DNA of 64,000 bases from Bacteroidota bacterium (GTDB taxonomy: Bacteria > Bacteroidota > Bacteroidia > B-17B0 > Aurantibacillaceae), in NCBI GenBank assembly GCA_018267475.1, contig JAFDYI010000014.1, positions 1 to 64,000 on the forward strand, given 5' to 3'. The notes beneath the pieces were generated by a model. It was not told where the DNA came from and did not search any database. It saw only the letters and a program-made list of their open reading frames with translations. Position numbers and translations under genes: made by a program. How positions within the stretch are numbered: position 1 is the stretch's first letter; each line of letters opens with the position of its first letter. Below, piece by piece: positions 11,159-20,270 of this stretch.

Positions 11159-11202
11159 AAAAATACGCAGCACAAAAAAATACCACATAATAAAAAATAG
11201 TT

Positions 11203-11210
11203 TACTTTTG
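11203..11210 (+). promoter_or_regulatory. -7 element (TACTTTTG)
   Basis: A match to TAnnTTTG 30 bases before the lipoprotein start at 11240. No clear TTG lies at -33. It would begin the run of genes to about 17 kb. Confidence 0.5.
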
Positions 11211-11239
11211 GCTAAATATAAAAAGCAAAAAATAAAATT

Positions 11240-12109
11240 ATGAAAAAACTTTTTTACATCAGTCTTTCTGCAAGTACTTTGTGGCTTACTTCTTGTGGAA
11301 ACAGCGAAAATAAAACAAACGAAGCTGAATCAACAGGCGCTGACAGTACGCAGCAAACAGTCAAAAAAGATACAGCACCTAGTGCGGTAGATGCTACGGT
11401 GCAGTTTAAATTTGATTTTGCAGTAGCTAACATTCCTTCGCCTGCACAAATCATCAATAGCTTTTCGCAAAAAGGCTCGGTGTATAACCCCACCTTGCTA
11501 AACAGCCCCGATAACACAAAAAAATACAATACCGATTTTGAAAAAGCCATTGCTTTGGGTGTCTATAATTTAGATATGAGCTATGCTATAGCCTATAACA
11601 ACGGAGGGGATATGATGAAGTACTTTAAATCTTCTATGACCGAAGCCGATGCCTTAGGCTTAAAATCGGCCATTGACCAAACTATGGGCAAACGGGCGCA
11701 AGATAATTTGAGTAATAAAGACAGTCTGTTTAAACTTATAGACCAACTGTATAGCCAAAGCGATAGTTACCTGCGCAGCAACGAGCGAGTGGAAACAGCT
11801 TCGCATATTTTTGTAGGCAGCTGGCTAGAAACTTTATATATTATTTGCCAAACCGGCCTTACGCAAACCGATGCTACTCAAAAGAAAGACACCTACCAAG
11901 AGCTTTGGAACCAACGCTTGTATCTAAAAAATTTAATGGATTTAATAGCCGAATTTAAAAGTGCAGACAGCAAAAAATTAAACGCCAGCCTAGAGCCTAT
12001 TTACAAGCAAATAGCGGCTATAAAAGATGCTAAAGATATAGATGAAAAAATATTTGCCGGCATCTCAGAAAAAATAGCGGCTCTTAGAAAACAGCTTACA
12101 AAAAACTAA
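11240..12109 (+). CDS. Predicted lipoprotein of unknown function
   Basis: A 289-residue protein with a lipoprotein signal peptide (LTSC, Cys about residue 19), then a low-complexity Asn/Glu/Thr/Ser linker and a helical domain. I do not recognise a named family with certainty. The rest is rich in charged helices (SEKIAALRKQL at the end) and has no enzyme motif I can name. It heads a co-directional run with miaA 10 bases downstream. Envelope location is a prediction from the signal; function is unknown. Confidence 0.85.
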   Translation: MKKLFYISLSASTLWLTSCGNSENKTNEAESTGADSTQQTVKKDTAPSAVDATVQFKFDFAVANIPSPAQIINSFSQKGSVYNPTLLNSPDNTKKYNTDFEKAIALGVYNLDMSYAIAYNNGGDMMKYFKSSMTEADALGLKSAIDQTMGKRAQDNLSNKDSLFKLIDQLYSQSDSYLRSNERVETASHIFVGSWLETLYIICQTGLTQTDATQKKDTYQELWNQRLYLKNLMDLIAEFKSADSKKLNASLEPIYKQIAAIKDAKDIDEKIFAGISEKIAALRKQLTKN

Positions 12110-12119
12110 TTTTCTTTTT

Positions 12120-13031
12120 TTGGCACCCAAATTTTTGTTGGTAATAGCGGGCCCAACAGCTGTAGGTAAAACGGCTTTGAGTATTCGTTTAGCCCAGCAT
12201 TTCTCTACCGAAATCATATCGGCTGACAGCAGGCAGGTGTATCAAGAAATGAGTATAGGCACAGCCAAGCCAACGGCTGATGATAGAGAAAAAGCAACTC
12301 ACCACTTGATAGATTGCGTATCTATTCATAAACCGTATAGCGCCGGAAATTACGAGCTAGATGCTTTAAAAAAATTAGATGAGCTATACAGCCAGCATCA
12401 AGTGGTGGTACTGTGTGGAGGTACCGGTTTGTACATTAAGGCGCTATGCAATGGTTTTGATGAGGGTTTAAAAAGCAGCGAGCAGATACGAAGGCAAATC
12501 ACAGAAATGTATCAAAAAGAGGGACTGACATGGCTTCAAGCAGAAGTAAAAAAATGCGATGAAACATACTATCACGCCGCTGACAAACAAAACCCGCAAC
12601 GTTTGATGCGAGCCTTAGAGGTGTATTTGGTAACCGGAAAAGCCTACTCCTCTCTTAGAAAAGAAAAAAAAACAGAACGCCCTTTTATTCCTATTAAAAT
12701 TTTTGTAAACGAAGAAAGAGGCGTTTTGTATCAAAAAATAAACAACCGAGTAGATGCCATGATGCAACAAGGTTTTCTTAAAGAAGCTGAAGCCTTGTAC
12801 CCATACAAACACGAGTTAGCCCTTAAAACAGTAGGATATACCGAGTTGTTTGATTTTATAGAGGGAAAAACGTCGTTAGAAAAAGCGGTTGAACGTATTA
12901 AGCAGCATACGCGCAACTACGCTAAACGCCAGGTTACTTGGTTTAAAAACGATACCGACTACGCCATATACAGCCCTAACGATATAGAAAAAATAATTTC
13001 CTTAACAGAAATTACCATGCAAAAAGCATAA
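12120..13031 (+). CDS. miaA: tRNA dimethylallyltransferase
   Basis: Transfers a dimethylallyl group to A37 of tRNAs that read codons starting with U. The P-loop is at the N terminus (GPTAVGKTALS), followed by SADSRQVYQEM, GTAKP, GGTGLYIKAL and the C-terminal NYAKRQVTWFKND. All are MiaA hallmarks, and 303 residues is normal. The start is TTG, with no in-frame ATG before the P-loop. This makes it one of the few real non-ATG starts here, 10 bases after the lipoprotein stop. Confidence 0.95.
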   Translation: MAPKFLLVIAGPTAVGKTALSIRLAQHFSTEIISADSRQVYQEMSIGTAKPTADDREKATHHLIDCVSIHKPYSAGNYELDALKKLDELYSQHQVVVLCGGTGLYIKALCNGFDEGLKSSEQIRRQITEMYQKEGLTWLQAEVKKCDETYYHAADKQNPQRLMRALEVYLVTGKAYSSLRKEKKTERPFIPIKIFVNEERGVLYQKINNRVDAMMQQGFLKEAEALYPYKHELALKTVGYTELFDFIEGKTSLEKAVERIKQHTRNYAKRQVTWFKNDTDYAIYSPNDIEKIISLTEITMQKA

Positions 13032-13071
13032 GGTTCGTATAAAATAGCGTTATTTGTACAAAGAAAAAAAC

Positions 13072-13572
13072 ATGGCTAGTCGTTTAAAAAACTTATCGAA
13101 AACAGAAGGCGCTATTCCCTCTGCAAAAAACATGAAATTTGCTCTTGTATATGCCGAGTGGAACAGCGAAGTAACGAATGCTTTAAAAGAGGGGGCTATC
13201 AAAACATTGCTAAAATACGGCGCTCATAAAAAAAACATTTTTATACACGCCGTGCCCGGTAGTTTTGAACTTACTTTGGGCGGGCAGTATGCAGCCCTTT
13301 ACACCAAAGCCGATGCGGTTATCTGCTTGGGCTGCGTCATTCAAGGAGAAACGCGCCATTTTGATTTTATTTGCGATGCTGTTTCTAATGGAATTACCGA
13401 ATTAAATATAAAATACAACAAACCCTTTGTGTTTGGAGTGCTTACTACACAAAACCAAAAACAAGCACTGGATAGGGCAGGAGGAAAGCACGGAAATAAA
13501 GGCGACGAAGCCGCTGTTACCGCCATAAAAATGGTGCACCTAAAAAATATATTGTCGAAAAAGAAAAAATAA
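13072..13572 (+). CDS. ribH: 6,7-dimethyl-8-ribityllumazine synthase
   Basis: Riboflavin pathway enzyme that condenses the ribityl-pyrimidine with 3,4-dihydroxy-2-butanone 4-phosphate to give lumazine, normally as a 60-mer or pentamer. Signatures are YAEWNSEVT, VPGSFEL and GCVIQGETRHFDFI, with the catalytic His in RHFDF. I chose the ATG at 13072 (MASRLKN) over an upstream in-frame TTG because it follows a purine-rich stretch and gives the usual N terminus. The length is 166 residues. No other rib genes are in the window. Confidence 0.94.
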   Translation: MASRLKNLSKTEGAIPSAKNMKFALVYAEWNSEVTNALKEGAIKTLLKYGAHKKNIFIHAVPGSFELTLGGQYAALYTKADAVICLGCVIQGETRHFDFICDAVSNGITELNIKYNKPFVFGVLTTQNQKQALDRAGGKHGNKGDEAAVTAIKMVHLKNILSKKKK

Positions 13573-13578
13573 TTTTTT

Positions 13579-14160
13579 ATGATAGAAACCATAAAAGAAA
13601 AAATACAAGACTCTATTCGGTTAAAAAACGCTTTGCTTAACAACCACCAAGTATTGGATTTAGTAGAAAAAACAGCCCAAGAAATTATTGCTTGCTACCA
13701 GCAAGGTGGCAAAGTACTTTGGTGTGGCAACGGAGGCTCCGCGGCTGATTCGCAACACTTAGCAGCCGAATTAAGCGGCCGCTATTATTACGACAGACCT
13801 CCCCTCTTTAGTGAAGCCTTGCATGTAAACACCAGCTATGTTACGGCTGTGGCAAACGATTATTCGTACGACGAAATTTACGCACGATTAGTAAAAGCTA
13901 TGGGAAAAAAAGGCGATGTGCTAATTGGTTTATCTACCAGTGGCAACTCGGCTAACGTAATAAAAGCATTGCAAGTGGCTAACGATTTAGGGCTAATCAC
14001 GGTAGGTTTTACGGGAGAAACAGGTGGGAAAATGAAAAACATTTGTAAATATCTGATAAATATACCCAGCCGAGATACACCGCGCATACAAGAGTGCCAC
14101 ATGCTGTTAGGTCATAGTATTTGCGAGTTGGTTGAAACGCATTTATTCCCAAAAAAATAA
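13579..14160 (+). CDS. gmhA: Sedoheptulose-7-phosphate isomerase
   Basis: First step of ADP/GDP-heptose synthesis, converting sedoheptulose 7-phosphate to glycero-manno-heptose 7-phosphate. The SIS fold is recognisable: GNGGSAADSQHLAAEL binds the sugar phosphate, and STSGNSANV is the second SIS motif. The 193-residue length is typical. The stop codon overlaps the start of the next gene (TAATG), and that gene and the one after it are other steps of the same pathway, which supports a heptose operon. Confidence 0.93.
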   Translation: MIETIKEKIQDSIRLKNALLNNHQVLDLVEKTAQEIIACYQQGGKVLWCGNGGSAADSQHLAAELSGRYYYDRPPLFSEALHVNTSYVTAVANDYSYDEIYARLVKAMGKKGDVLIGLSTSGNSANVIKALQVANDLGLITVGFTGETGGKMKNICKYLINIPSRDTPRIQECHMLLGHSICELVETHLFPKK

Positions 14161-14873
14161 TGCTGAAAGAAGCCATTATATTAGCAGGAGGCTTTGGCAC
14201 ACGGTTAAAAGAAGCAGTGCCCGACCTGCCCAAACCTTTGGCCCAAGTGGCAGAAAAACCTTTTTTAGATTATTTGCTTCAATACCTTGCTCACTATCAA
14301 ATAAAAAAAGTAGTGTTATCCGTAGGCTATATGGCCGAAAAAATACAAACAACATACGGCACCACCTTTAAAGATATAGAAATAGTTTATTCGCACGAAG
14401 AAGAACCCTTAGGTACCGGAGGTGGGATACGCTTAGCACTGGAAAAATGCAAACAAGCCGATGTACTGGTATTGAATGGGGACTCTTTTTTTGATATTGA
14501 CTTACGTGCTTTTTACGACCGCCACAGCGAAGCCATATCCGACTGCTCCTTAGCCTTACGTAAAGTATCCGATGCTTCTAGGTATGGCACCATTACCTTA
14601 GGTGAATTTGATATCATACGCTCTTTTGCAGAAAAATCAGAAACAGAAAAAAAAGAAGGCATTATAAATGCAGGCGTGTACATCTTAGGGCAGGATATGT
14701 ATTTTCAAAAAACACCGGCCGGTAAAAAATTTTCCATAGAAAAAGATTTTTTTGAAAAAAAAATAAGTAAAATAAACATGTATGGTTTTTGTTACGACAA
14801 TTATTTTATAGACATTGGCATACCCTCCGATTATCAAAAAGCACAAAATGATTTTAAAAAATACAACTATTGA
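14160..14873 (+). CDS. Sugar-1-phosphate nucleotidyltransferase (HddC-like)
   Basis: A 237-residue nucleotidyltransferase with the pyrophosphorylase motif AGGFGTRL and PKPLAQV at the N terminus, and GTGGGIRLAL and NGDSFFDID further in. Single-domain proteins of this size beside gmhA and a gmhB-like phosphatase are usually annotated as D-glycero-D-manno-heptose 1-phosphate guanylyltransferase (HddC). The neighbours here support heptose-1-phosphate as substrate, but the nucleotide used (GTP or ATP) cannot be read from sequence. Its first base is the last base of the gmhA stop, and it overlaps the next gene by 26 bases. Confidence 0.85.
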   Translation: MLKEAIILAGGFGTRLKEAVPDLPKPLAQVAEKPFLDYLLQYLAHYQIKKVVLSVGYMAEKIQTTYGTTFKDIEIVYSHEEEPLGTGGGIRLALEKCKQADVLVLNGDSFFDIDLRAFYDRHSEAISDCSLALRKVSDASRYGTITLGEFDIIRSFAEKSETEKKEGIINAGVYILGQDMYFQKTPAGKKFSIEKDFFEKKISKINMYGFCYDNYFIDIGIPSDYQKAQNDFKKYNY

Positions 14874-15408
14874 TACTACATGGACTTTATTTTTGGATAG
14901 AGACGGAGTGATAAACCGCCGCATAGAAAACGACTATGTAAAAATACTGTCCGAGTTTGAGTTTTTAGAAGGCGTAGTGTCTGCTATACAAAAAGCCACT
15001 CTTTTGTTTGGCAAAATAATAGTAGTTACCAACCAACAAGGCATTGGAAAAGGTATATATACCGAAATGCAACTACACCTTATACACAGCTACATGCTTG
15101 ATGAAATTGAAAAGCAAGGAGGGAAAATAACAAAAGTGTACCACTCGCCACACTTAGCTTCCGAAAACCATACGTTTAGGAAACCCAATATAGGCATGGC
15201 TTTGCAGGCAAAAAAAGAATTTCTGGATATTGATTTTTCTAAATCTATTATGATAGGAGACTCTATGAGCGATATGGATTTTGGAAAAAATGCCGGAATG
15301 AAAACTATTTTTATTTCAGATGAAAATATAGTGAACGATAAAATAGACGCCTGTTTTCCCTCGCTATTAGAAGCTATAACGTATCTACAAAAAACAACCG
15401 TATGCTAA
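14848..15408 (+). CDS. HAD phosphatase, heptose-1,7-bisphosphate type (GmhB-like)
   Basis: A HAD-superfamily, histidinol-phosphatase-like enzyme. It has the nucleophile motif LFLDRDGVINRR at the N terminus, VVTNQQGIGKG (Thr and Lys motifs) and GDSMSDMDFGKNAGM as motif IV. The length of 186 residues is that of GmhB, which removes the 7-phosphate of heptose 1,7-bisphosphate. I chose the ATG at 14848, which overlaps the preceding nucleotidyltransferase by 26 bases. An upstream TTG would only add residues in front of the conserved core. The gene order gmhA-nucleotidyltransferase-gmhB strongly suggests a heptose role. Confidence 0.86.
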   Translation: MILKNTTIDTTWTLFLDRDGVINRRIENDYVKILSEFEFLEGVVSAIQKATLLFGKIIVVTNQQGIGKGIYTEMQLHLIHSYMLDEIEKQGGKITKVYHSPHLASENHTFRKPNIGMALQAKKEFLDIDFSKSIMIGDSMSDMDFGKNAGMKTIFISDENIVNDKIDACFPSLLEAITYLQKTTVC

Positions 15409-15809
15409 AAAAGATAGAACACATTGGTATTGCTGTAAAAAACATACAAAGCAGCAACGAACTATTTAAAAAACTTTTTGGAAAAGAGTTATATAAAACA
15501 GAAAACGTAGAAAGCGAAAAAGTAACTACTTCGTTTTTTATGTTAGGCGAAAGCAAAATAGAACTGCTGGAGGCTCAAGATCCCAATTCGGCTATTGCTA
15601 AGTTTATAGAAAAAAGAGGCGAAGGCATACATCACATGGCTTTTGAAGTGGACGATATTTACGCAGAAATAGAACGACTGAAAAAAGAAGGCTTTGAAAC
15701 CATAAACCCGGAACCGAAAAAAGGAGCCGATAATAAACTCATTTGCTTTTTACACCCCAAAACTACAAACGGAGTTTTGATAGAACTGTGTCAAGAAATA
15801 AAAGCATAA
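15402..15809 (+). CDS. mce: Methylmalonyl-CoA epimerase
   Basis: Interconverts the (R)- and (S)-forms of methylmalonyl-CoA in propionate metabolism. It is a 135-residue VOC-fold protein with metal-ligand segments HIGIAVKNI, GEGIHHMAFEVDD and VLIELCQE, all typical of the family. It overlaps the preceding phosphatase by seven bases (ATGCTAA), so it belongs to the same transcription unit although its pathway is different. No mutase genes are in the window. Confidence 0.9.
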   Translation: MLKKIEHIGIAVKNIQSSNELFKKLFGKELYKTENVESEKVTTSFFMLGESKIELLEAQDPNSAIAKFIEKRGEGIHHMAFEVDDIYAEIERLKKEGFETINPEPKKGADNKLICFLHPKTTNGVLIELCQEIKA

Positions 15810-15824
15810 CACACCTATTTATCT

Positions 15825-16967
15825 ATGAAAAAGCAAGACGCCAATGATTTTAAAATGATAGCTACTACTTTTTTTGGCTTGGAAGAAGCCTTAGCTGCCG
15901 AGCTGCGAAAGTTAGGAGCAAAAAATGTAGAAGCCCACAACCGTGCCGTTAGCTTTTATGGCGACGACGGCTTTTTGTATAAAGCCAATATCTGCCTACG
16001 AACCGCTTTAAGAGTATTAAAACCCATAGCTACTGCTTCGGTTTTTAATGATGAAACCCTGTACGACGAAATTAATAAAATAGCTTGGGAGAAATACTTA
16101 AACGTAGAACAAACCTTAGCTGTTACCGCCGTACTAAACACCGAAAATTTTAATCACAACCAGTATGTGGCACAAAAATGCAAAGATGCTATTGTAGATA
16201 GATTTAGAGATAAATTGGGCAAGCGCCCTTCGGTAGATAAAATAAACCCAGACTTTAGTCTTTATGTTTTTATCTTTAAAAATGAAATGACTTTAATGTT
16301 GGATAGCAGCGGCGTGCCGCTGTATAAAAGAGGGTATCGCGAAAGCACCAACTTAGCCCCTATAAACGAATGTTTGGCGGCGGGCTTAGTATTGCTTAGC
16401 GGTTGGGATGCGCGCCTGCCTTTGTACGACCCCATGTGCGGCTCCGGTACTATTTTAATTGAAGCCGCTTTAATTGCAGCTAACATTCCGCCGGGTTACT
16501 ATCGAAGCAGTTATTGTTTTAAAAAATGGCCTGATTTTAACGAAACACTTTACAATACCATTTATGAAAGTTGCATCAACAAAATAAATAGTAATAAGCC
16601 CATATTGATAGGTACAGACATTTCGCCTAATGTGCTGCGAAAAGCAAAAGAAAATGCCGCTTCGGCTAAGGTAGATGAGATGATACAGTTTACCCAGTCT
16701 AACTTTTTTGAAGCTACTTTTGGCGCCGAAAAAAAATACACCCTTATTATGAACCCTCCCTATGGCGAGCGCATGAATAAAGATGAGCTAACAACTTTGT
16801 ACAAAACCATTGGTGATACCTTGAAACACAAATACAAAGGATCTTCGGCTTGGATTATCAGTTCTAGCATAGAGGCTTTTAAAAGCGTAGGATTGAAAAC
16901 ATCGCGTAAAATAAATTTATACAACGGGGGCTTGCCTTGCAAATTCTGCAAATACGAAATGTACTAA
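15825..16967 (+). CDS. THUMP-domain class I RNA methyltransferase (RlmL-type)
   Basis: A 380-residue SAM-dependent RNA methyltransferase. The N-terminal half has a ferredoxin-like plus THUMP RNA-binding region (about residues 5-160). The C-terminal catalytic domain has DPMCGSGTILIEAA (SAM-binding) and the N6/N2-methylation motif NPPYGERM. It corresponds to the N-terminal half of E. coli RlmL, which makes m2G2445 in 23S rRNA. Stand-alone forms of this size are usual in Bacteroidota. The exact target base is inferred. It is the last gene of the plus-strand run and faces a convergent T9SS gene 20 bases away. Confidence 0.9.
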   Translation: MKKQDANDFKMIATTFFGLEEALAAELRKLGAKNVEAHNRAVSFYGDDGFLYKANICLRTALRVLKPIATASVFNDETLYDEINKIAWEKYLNVEQTLAVTAVLNTENFNHNQYVAQKCKDAIVDRFRDKLGKRPSVDKINPDFSLYVFIFKNEMTLMLDSSGVPLYKRGYRESTNLAPINECLAAGLVLLSGWDARLPLYDPMCGSGTILIEAALIAANIPPGYYRSSYCFKKWPDFNETLYNTIYESCINKINSNKPILIGTDISPNVLRKAKENAASAKVDEMIQFTQSNFFEATFGAEKKYTLIMNPPYGERMNKDELTTLYKTIGDTLKHKYKGSSAWIISSSIEAFKSVGLKTSRKINLYNGGLPCKFCKYEMY

Positions 16968-16987
16968 AACAGTCCCTATTTTACCGT

Positions 16988-19867
16988 TTATTCTTTCACA
17001 AACTTTTGCGAGTATATGCCTTGGTTGCTTTTAGCGCGTATAAAATACACGCCACTGGCCAGGCTGCTAACAGGCAATACAGCATAACCATTTAATTGCG
17101 GATATTGATACCCCCCAACTACGTTGCCCAACATATCAAAAACTTCAATAGTTGCGTTTTGCTGAGGTTCCGAAAAATGGACATATAAATTAGTGCTGGC
17201 TGGGTTGGGATATACCGTTAAAGAAAGACTTGGTTCTTTTATTTTCTGAATGCCTACCGAATTCAGGTTTAAGCAAGAGGGAAAATCGTTGTTGTCAAAC
17301 CAACGCTTAATACGTTGATTGTCTTTTTTCGCGCTTTTTATTAAACAAACTTCTTCAGTAACAAAGCCTCCTACGGTATCATACATACAGGCAGCCGAAT
17401 CTTGGGTAAAGACATAAGCATAATTAAGCTCAGTACTTCCGTATGCCGGCAACGAAAAAGGGCCAACTCCCAGCATAAAACGCCTATCGCCAAAGGCATC
17501 GCCGGGGGTATTAAACTCTGCCCAGTTTGGATATGCAGTAGGGGTAGCTACCGGGTTGGCATAAGTGCCGCCTAAGCCCATACCATAAGGGTCGCTATCA
17601 TAAGGGTACAAATATTTGCAAACCGGGTTTGATGCGCTTACAGGGGTAAAACCTAAGTTTCCATAGGTCATTTGTACGCCACCACTCTCCCACACACCCG
17701 CCATAAGGTTGTAGTAGGATTGGGCTCCGAAGGGGGTCCCGTTTAGAGGAGCTCCTGTATTGCTGTAATAAGTAAAATTGCTCATCAGGCATTGCTCGCC
17801 GGGTTCATCTACCAAATAGTTGTGGTTGTTGTCCACCCCATCGTGCGGGTAGGCTAAGGGCCCTGTAAGCACATTGCAAGAAAACACAGGTAAGTTGCTA
17901 TGGTAGCCGCTTAAAAAATCATAATCAGGATCCCAGTTTTCTCCGTTATAGGTATAGCCAAAATTATTCATTACATCGCAGCCTATATAGTCGTCTAAAT
18001 AATAGCCCAGGTCTGAGTCCACCCACAAGTCCATATAAGTTTGGTTGTAGTTGTTAGCGCTTCGGTTGTATATTTTGTAATCGTAAAAGGTAGTGTTGTT
18101 TAGTACTTTATTGCTATCGGCTATGCCGGGGCAGGTATAAGCATAGGCGCTGGCTTGCACTTCTACCCCTAAATTTTGTGCAGACCCGGTTTCGGTGTGT
18201 TTGTTGGCATTGTCGTTAAAAACCCACCAAATCATTTGGTCGCCTTTTATGAGAGGGTAATCGCCTTGCATGCAGTTATAGTGCCCGTCGTGATTTACAT
18301 CTACATAAGGCGCTAAGGTTTGTCCGGGGTAGGGCGAGTTACCGGGCCAAGTAATAAAATCAGCGGGCGGGGTAAACAAGCCGCTTTGCACATTACCTGC
18401 TGCCCAGTTGTACATAAAGTTAGCCACATCAAATCGGTTTATTTTCCAAACACGGTTGTAGTTCATCATCATAGCGCTGTCTATATTGGCATTGTGCGCC
18501 GAATCTAAGGGGCCCGGCCAAAAATCGTAGCCGTTTTGTCGGTAGGTCATAGCGGCCATGCGCAGGTTGTTGCTATTGTCGTAGCCTCCTATCCAAAAGG
18601 CGGAATTATACACCGGGCTTTGCATTTTTTGTTTTGAAGTAAAATACTTGGTAGTACTGCTTAGTACATCACAATGAATTTGCGAGTTGGGCGTCATCAT
18701 AGCATTGATGTTGTTGATATCTAAAAATTGCGAGTTGCTGTTAGATGGATCAATAGCGTGTATAGTAGAAGCTGTGTAATCATACGAATAAAGAATCATT
18801 CCGGCCCCTGCGCCTGCAGCAGAACTATTTAAATTAGTAAAGAAAATTTGATGAGAGCCTTTATCGTGTACGGCAATGGTGGGGTTGTTATTGTTTGAAG
18901 TAGGTGCAAACATAGACGCATATCCACCAGGCAAATTATATGAATACCAGTCTGTATGGGTTACTTCATGAGTGCAGCCTAGAGCAAATTTCCCGTTAAT
19001 CAATTCATTACAAGACATAAAAGCAGCGCCTCCTTTTGGCCCTGTAAAGATGCAGCCTACATTAAGGGGGAAATGCCCCATTCCGAGCGAGTCTTGTGTT
19101 TGTTGTACGGAAAACAGTTGTTGCACGGGGTAGAAATGAGTTCCATCGTATTTTATAACTCCCGAACCAAAAGTACCTAACCATTTGTTGTGCCAGGCAT
19201 CTACATAAATGCAATTTACGGTAACGGTGGTGCTGGGTACTACATTGTAAAAAGTAAAGGCCGTCCCATCAAATTTTTGCAAGCCGCTTTGGTTTCCTAT
19301 CCATACGGCGTTGGGGTTTTCGGCTGTGATGCAGCCGATATAATTGCTTTGCAAGCCGTTAGATATGTTGTAATTGGTGCAGCTGGTACCGTTAAAAACG
19401 GATAGACCGCTGTGATGGGTGCCGGCATATACCATGCCGCCGCTACAAGCAATAGAAATAACGGTGTCGTTAATAAGAGCCGAATTGGCTGTGTTGTAAG
19501 TAGTAAAGGTGCTGCCGTTGTATTTGGTAAGCCCTATGTTAGAGCCTATCCATAAATTATTAGCAGCATCTACCGCCAAAGCATACACTTGGTTGGAGGG
19601 CGATAGCGCGGTAAAAGCAGGAAACGTATCCCACTGGGTACCATTATAGCGCAGCAGTTGAAAAGAATTGGCGTTTTTAAAAGAAAATCCGATCCACTTG
19701 TTGCCGGTACTATCTATTACAAAAGCGCTTCTTTGGTGCATGTTTAAGGGGGTAATTGATGCGCCTGTTATGGTAGTGGGGTAATTGGTAATACCCATAC
19801 CTGCTTGAGCCTTGATGCTTATATTTGCTGCTATAGCAAAAACCAAAAGAAAATAAAAATGCCTCAT
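16988..19867 (-). CDS. Large secreted protein with propeller repeats and T9SS sorting domain
   Basis: A 959-residue exported protein. After a signal peptide (ending IKAQA) come four or more short repeats of the two-component-regulator propeller type at about 50-260 (WIGSNIGLTKYNG, WIGNQSGLQKFDG, WLGTFGSGVIKYDG). The long middle region has a calcium-loop-like motif (DVNHDGHYN). The last 80 residues are a type IX secretion sorting domain (VYPNPASTNLYVHF ... LASGVYFIRAKS). It should pass the outer membrane through T9SS and be surface-bound or released. The ligand is unknown. A TATCTTTG promoter element lies 40 bases upstream. Confidence 0.88.
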   Translation of the reverse strand: MRHFYFLLVFAIAANISIKAQAGMGITNYPTTITGASITPLNMHQRSAFVIDSTGNKWIGFSFKNANSFQLLRYNGTQWDTFPAFTALSPSNQVYALAVDAANNLWIGSNIGLTKYNGSTFTTYNTANSALINDTVISIACSGGMVYAGTHHSGLSVFNGTSCTNYNISNGLQSNYIGCITAENPNAVWIGNQSGLQKFDGTAFTFYNVVPSTTVTVNCIYVDAWHNKWLGTFGSGVIKYDGTHFYPVQQLFSVQQTQDSLGMGHFPLNVGCIFTGPKGGAAFMSCNELINGKFALGCTHEVTHTDWYSYNLPGGYASMFAPTSNNNNPTIAVHDKGSHQIFFTNLNSSAAGAGAGMILYSYDYTASTIHAIDPSNSNSQFLDINNINAMMTPNSQIHCDVLSSTTKYFTSKQKMQSPVYNSAFWIGGYDNSNNLRMAAMTYRQNGYDFWPGPLDSAHNANIDSAMMMNYNRVWKINRFDVANFMYNWAAGNVQSGLFTPPADFITWPGNSPYPGQTLAPYVDVNHDGHYNCMQGDYPLIKGDQMIWWVFNDNANKHTETGSAQNLGVEVQASAYAYTCPGIADSNKVLNNTTFYDYKIYNRSANNYNQTYMDLWVDSDLGYYLDDYIGCDVMNNFGYTYNGENWDPDYDFLSGYHSNLPVFSCNVLTGPLAYPHDGVDNNHNYLVDEPGEQCLMSNFTYYSNTGAPLNGTPFGAQSYYNLMAGVWESGGVQMTYGNLGFTPVSASNPVCKYLYPYDSDPYGMGLGGTYANPVATPTAYPNWAEFNTPGDAFGDRRFMLGVGPFSLPAYGSTELNYAYVFTQDSAACMYDTVGGFVTEEVCLIKSAKKDNQRIKRWFDNNDFPSCLNLNSVGIQKIKEPSLSLTVYPNPASTNLYVHFSEPQQNATIEVFDMLGNVVGGYQYPQLNGYAVLPVSSLASGVYFIRAKSNQGIYSQKFVKE

Positions 19868-19907
19868 ATTTTTTGTTTTAGTGGGTTTGTACTTCGTTTC
19901 TCTGTTA

Positions 19908-19915
19908 CAAAGATA
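19908..19915 (-). promoter_or_regulatory. -7 element (TATCTTTG) of T9SS gene
   Basis: On the minus strand it matches TAnnTTTG and sits 40 bases before the start at 19867. The TTG at 19929-19931 is closer than usual (13 bases). Confidence 0.5.
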
Positions 19916-20009
19916 GAATGTTTAAAAGCAAAAAAGGAACATTTTTAATATCTGGCGGTATTTTTTATATATCTGGTCGGTTTGGGCACAAATTCGGTAA
20001 AAAAGCATT

Positions 20010-20270
20010 TTATAAACAGGAAGGATTAAGCGACATATTTAAGTTGAAGTAGTATAAACGTTCACCCTCTTTCATAGCCAACTGTATATCTTGCGGTTGG
20101 GCTAAGGTAGCTTTTTGAGAAACCGACGGCGCTTTATGCACCTGCCTACAAGCGGTGCAAACATTTCGGAGTTTACGGTTGCCCGCTGCATCATAAGTAT
20201 ATTGCTCTTTTTGTGCTTGCATGGCAAAACTTGCAAAGACCAGTAAAAGTAATGTGAGTGTTTTTTTCAT
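20010..20270 (-). CDS. Secreted RHS N-terminal remnant (single YD repeat)
   Basis: An 86-residue ORF with a signal peptide (ending FAMQAQ), then YTYDAAGNRKLRN, which is a YD/RHS repeat unit, and an unrelated short tail. It looks like the 5' end of a larger RHS gene that has lost the rest, or a very short RHS-like secreted peptide. Its ATG overlaps the stop of the orphan RHS module before it (the ATGA pair at 20267-20270), so it may be translated by coupling. It closes the RHS array; the T9SS protein gene follows on the same strand. Confidence 0.6.
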   Translation of the reverse strand: MKKTLTLLLLVFASFAMQAQKEQYTYDAAGNRKLRNVCTACRQVHKAPSVSQKATLAQPQDIQLAMKEGERLYYFNLNMSLNPSCL

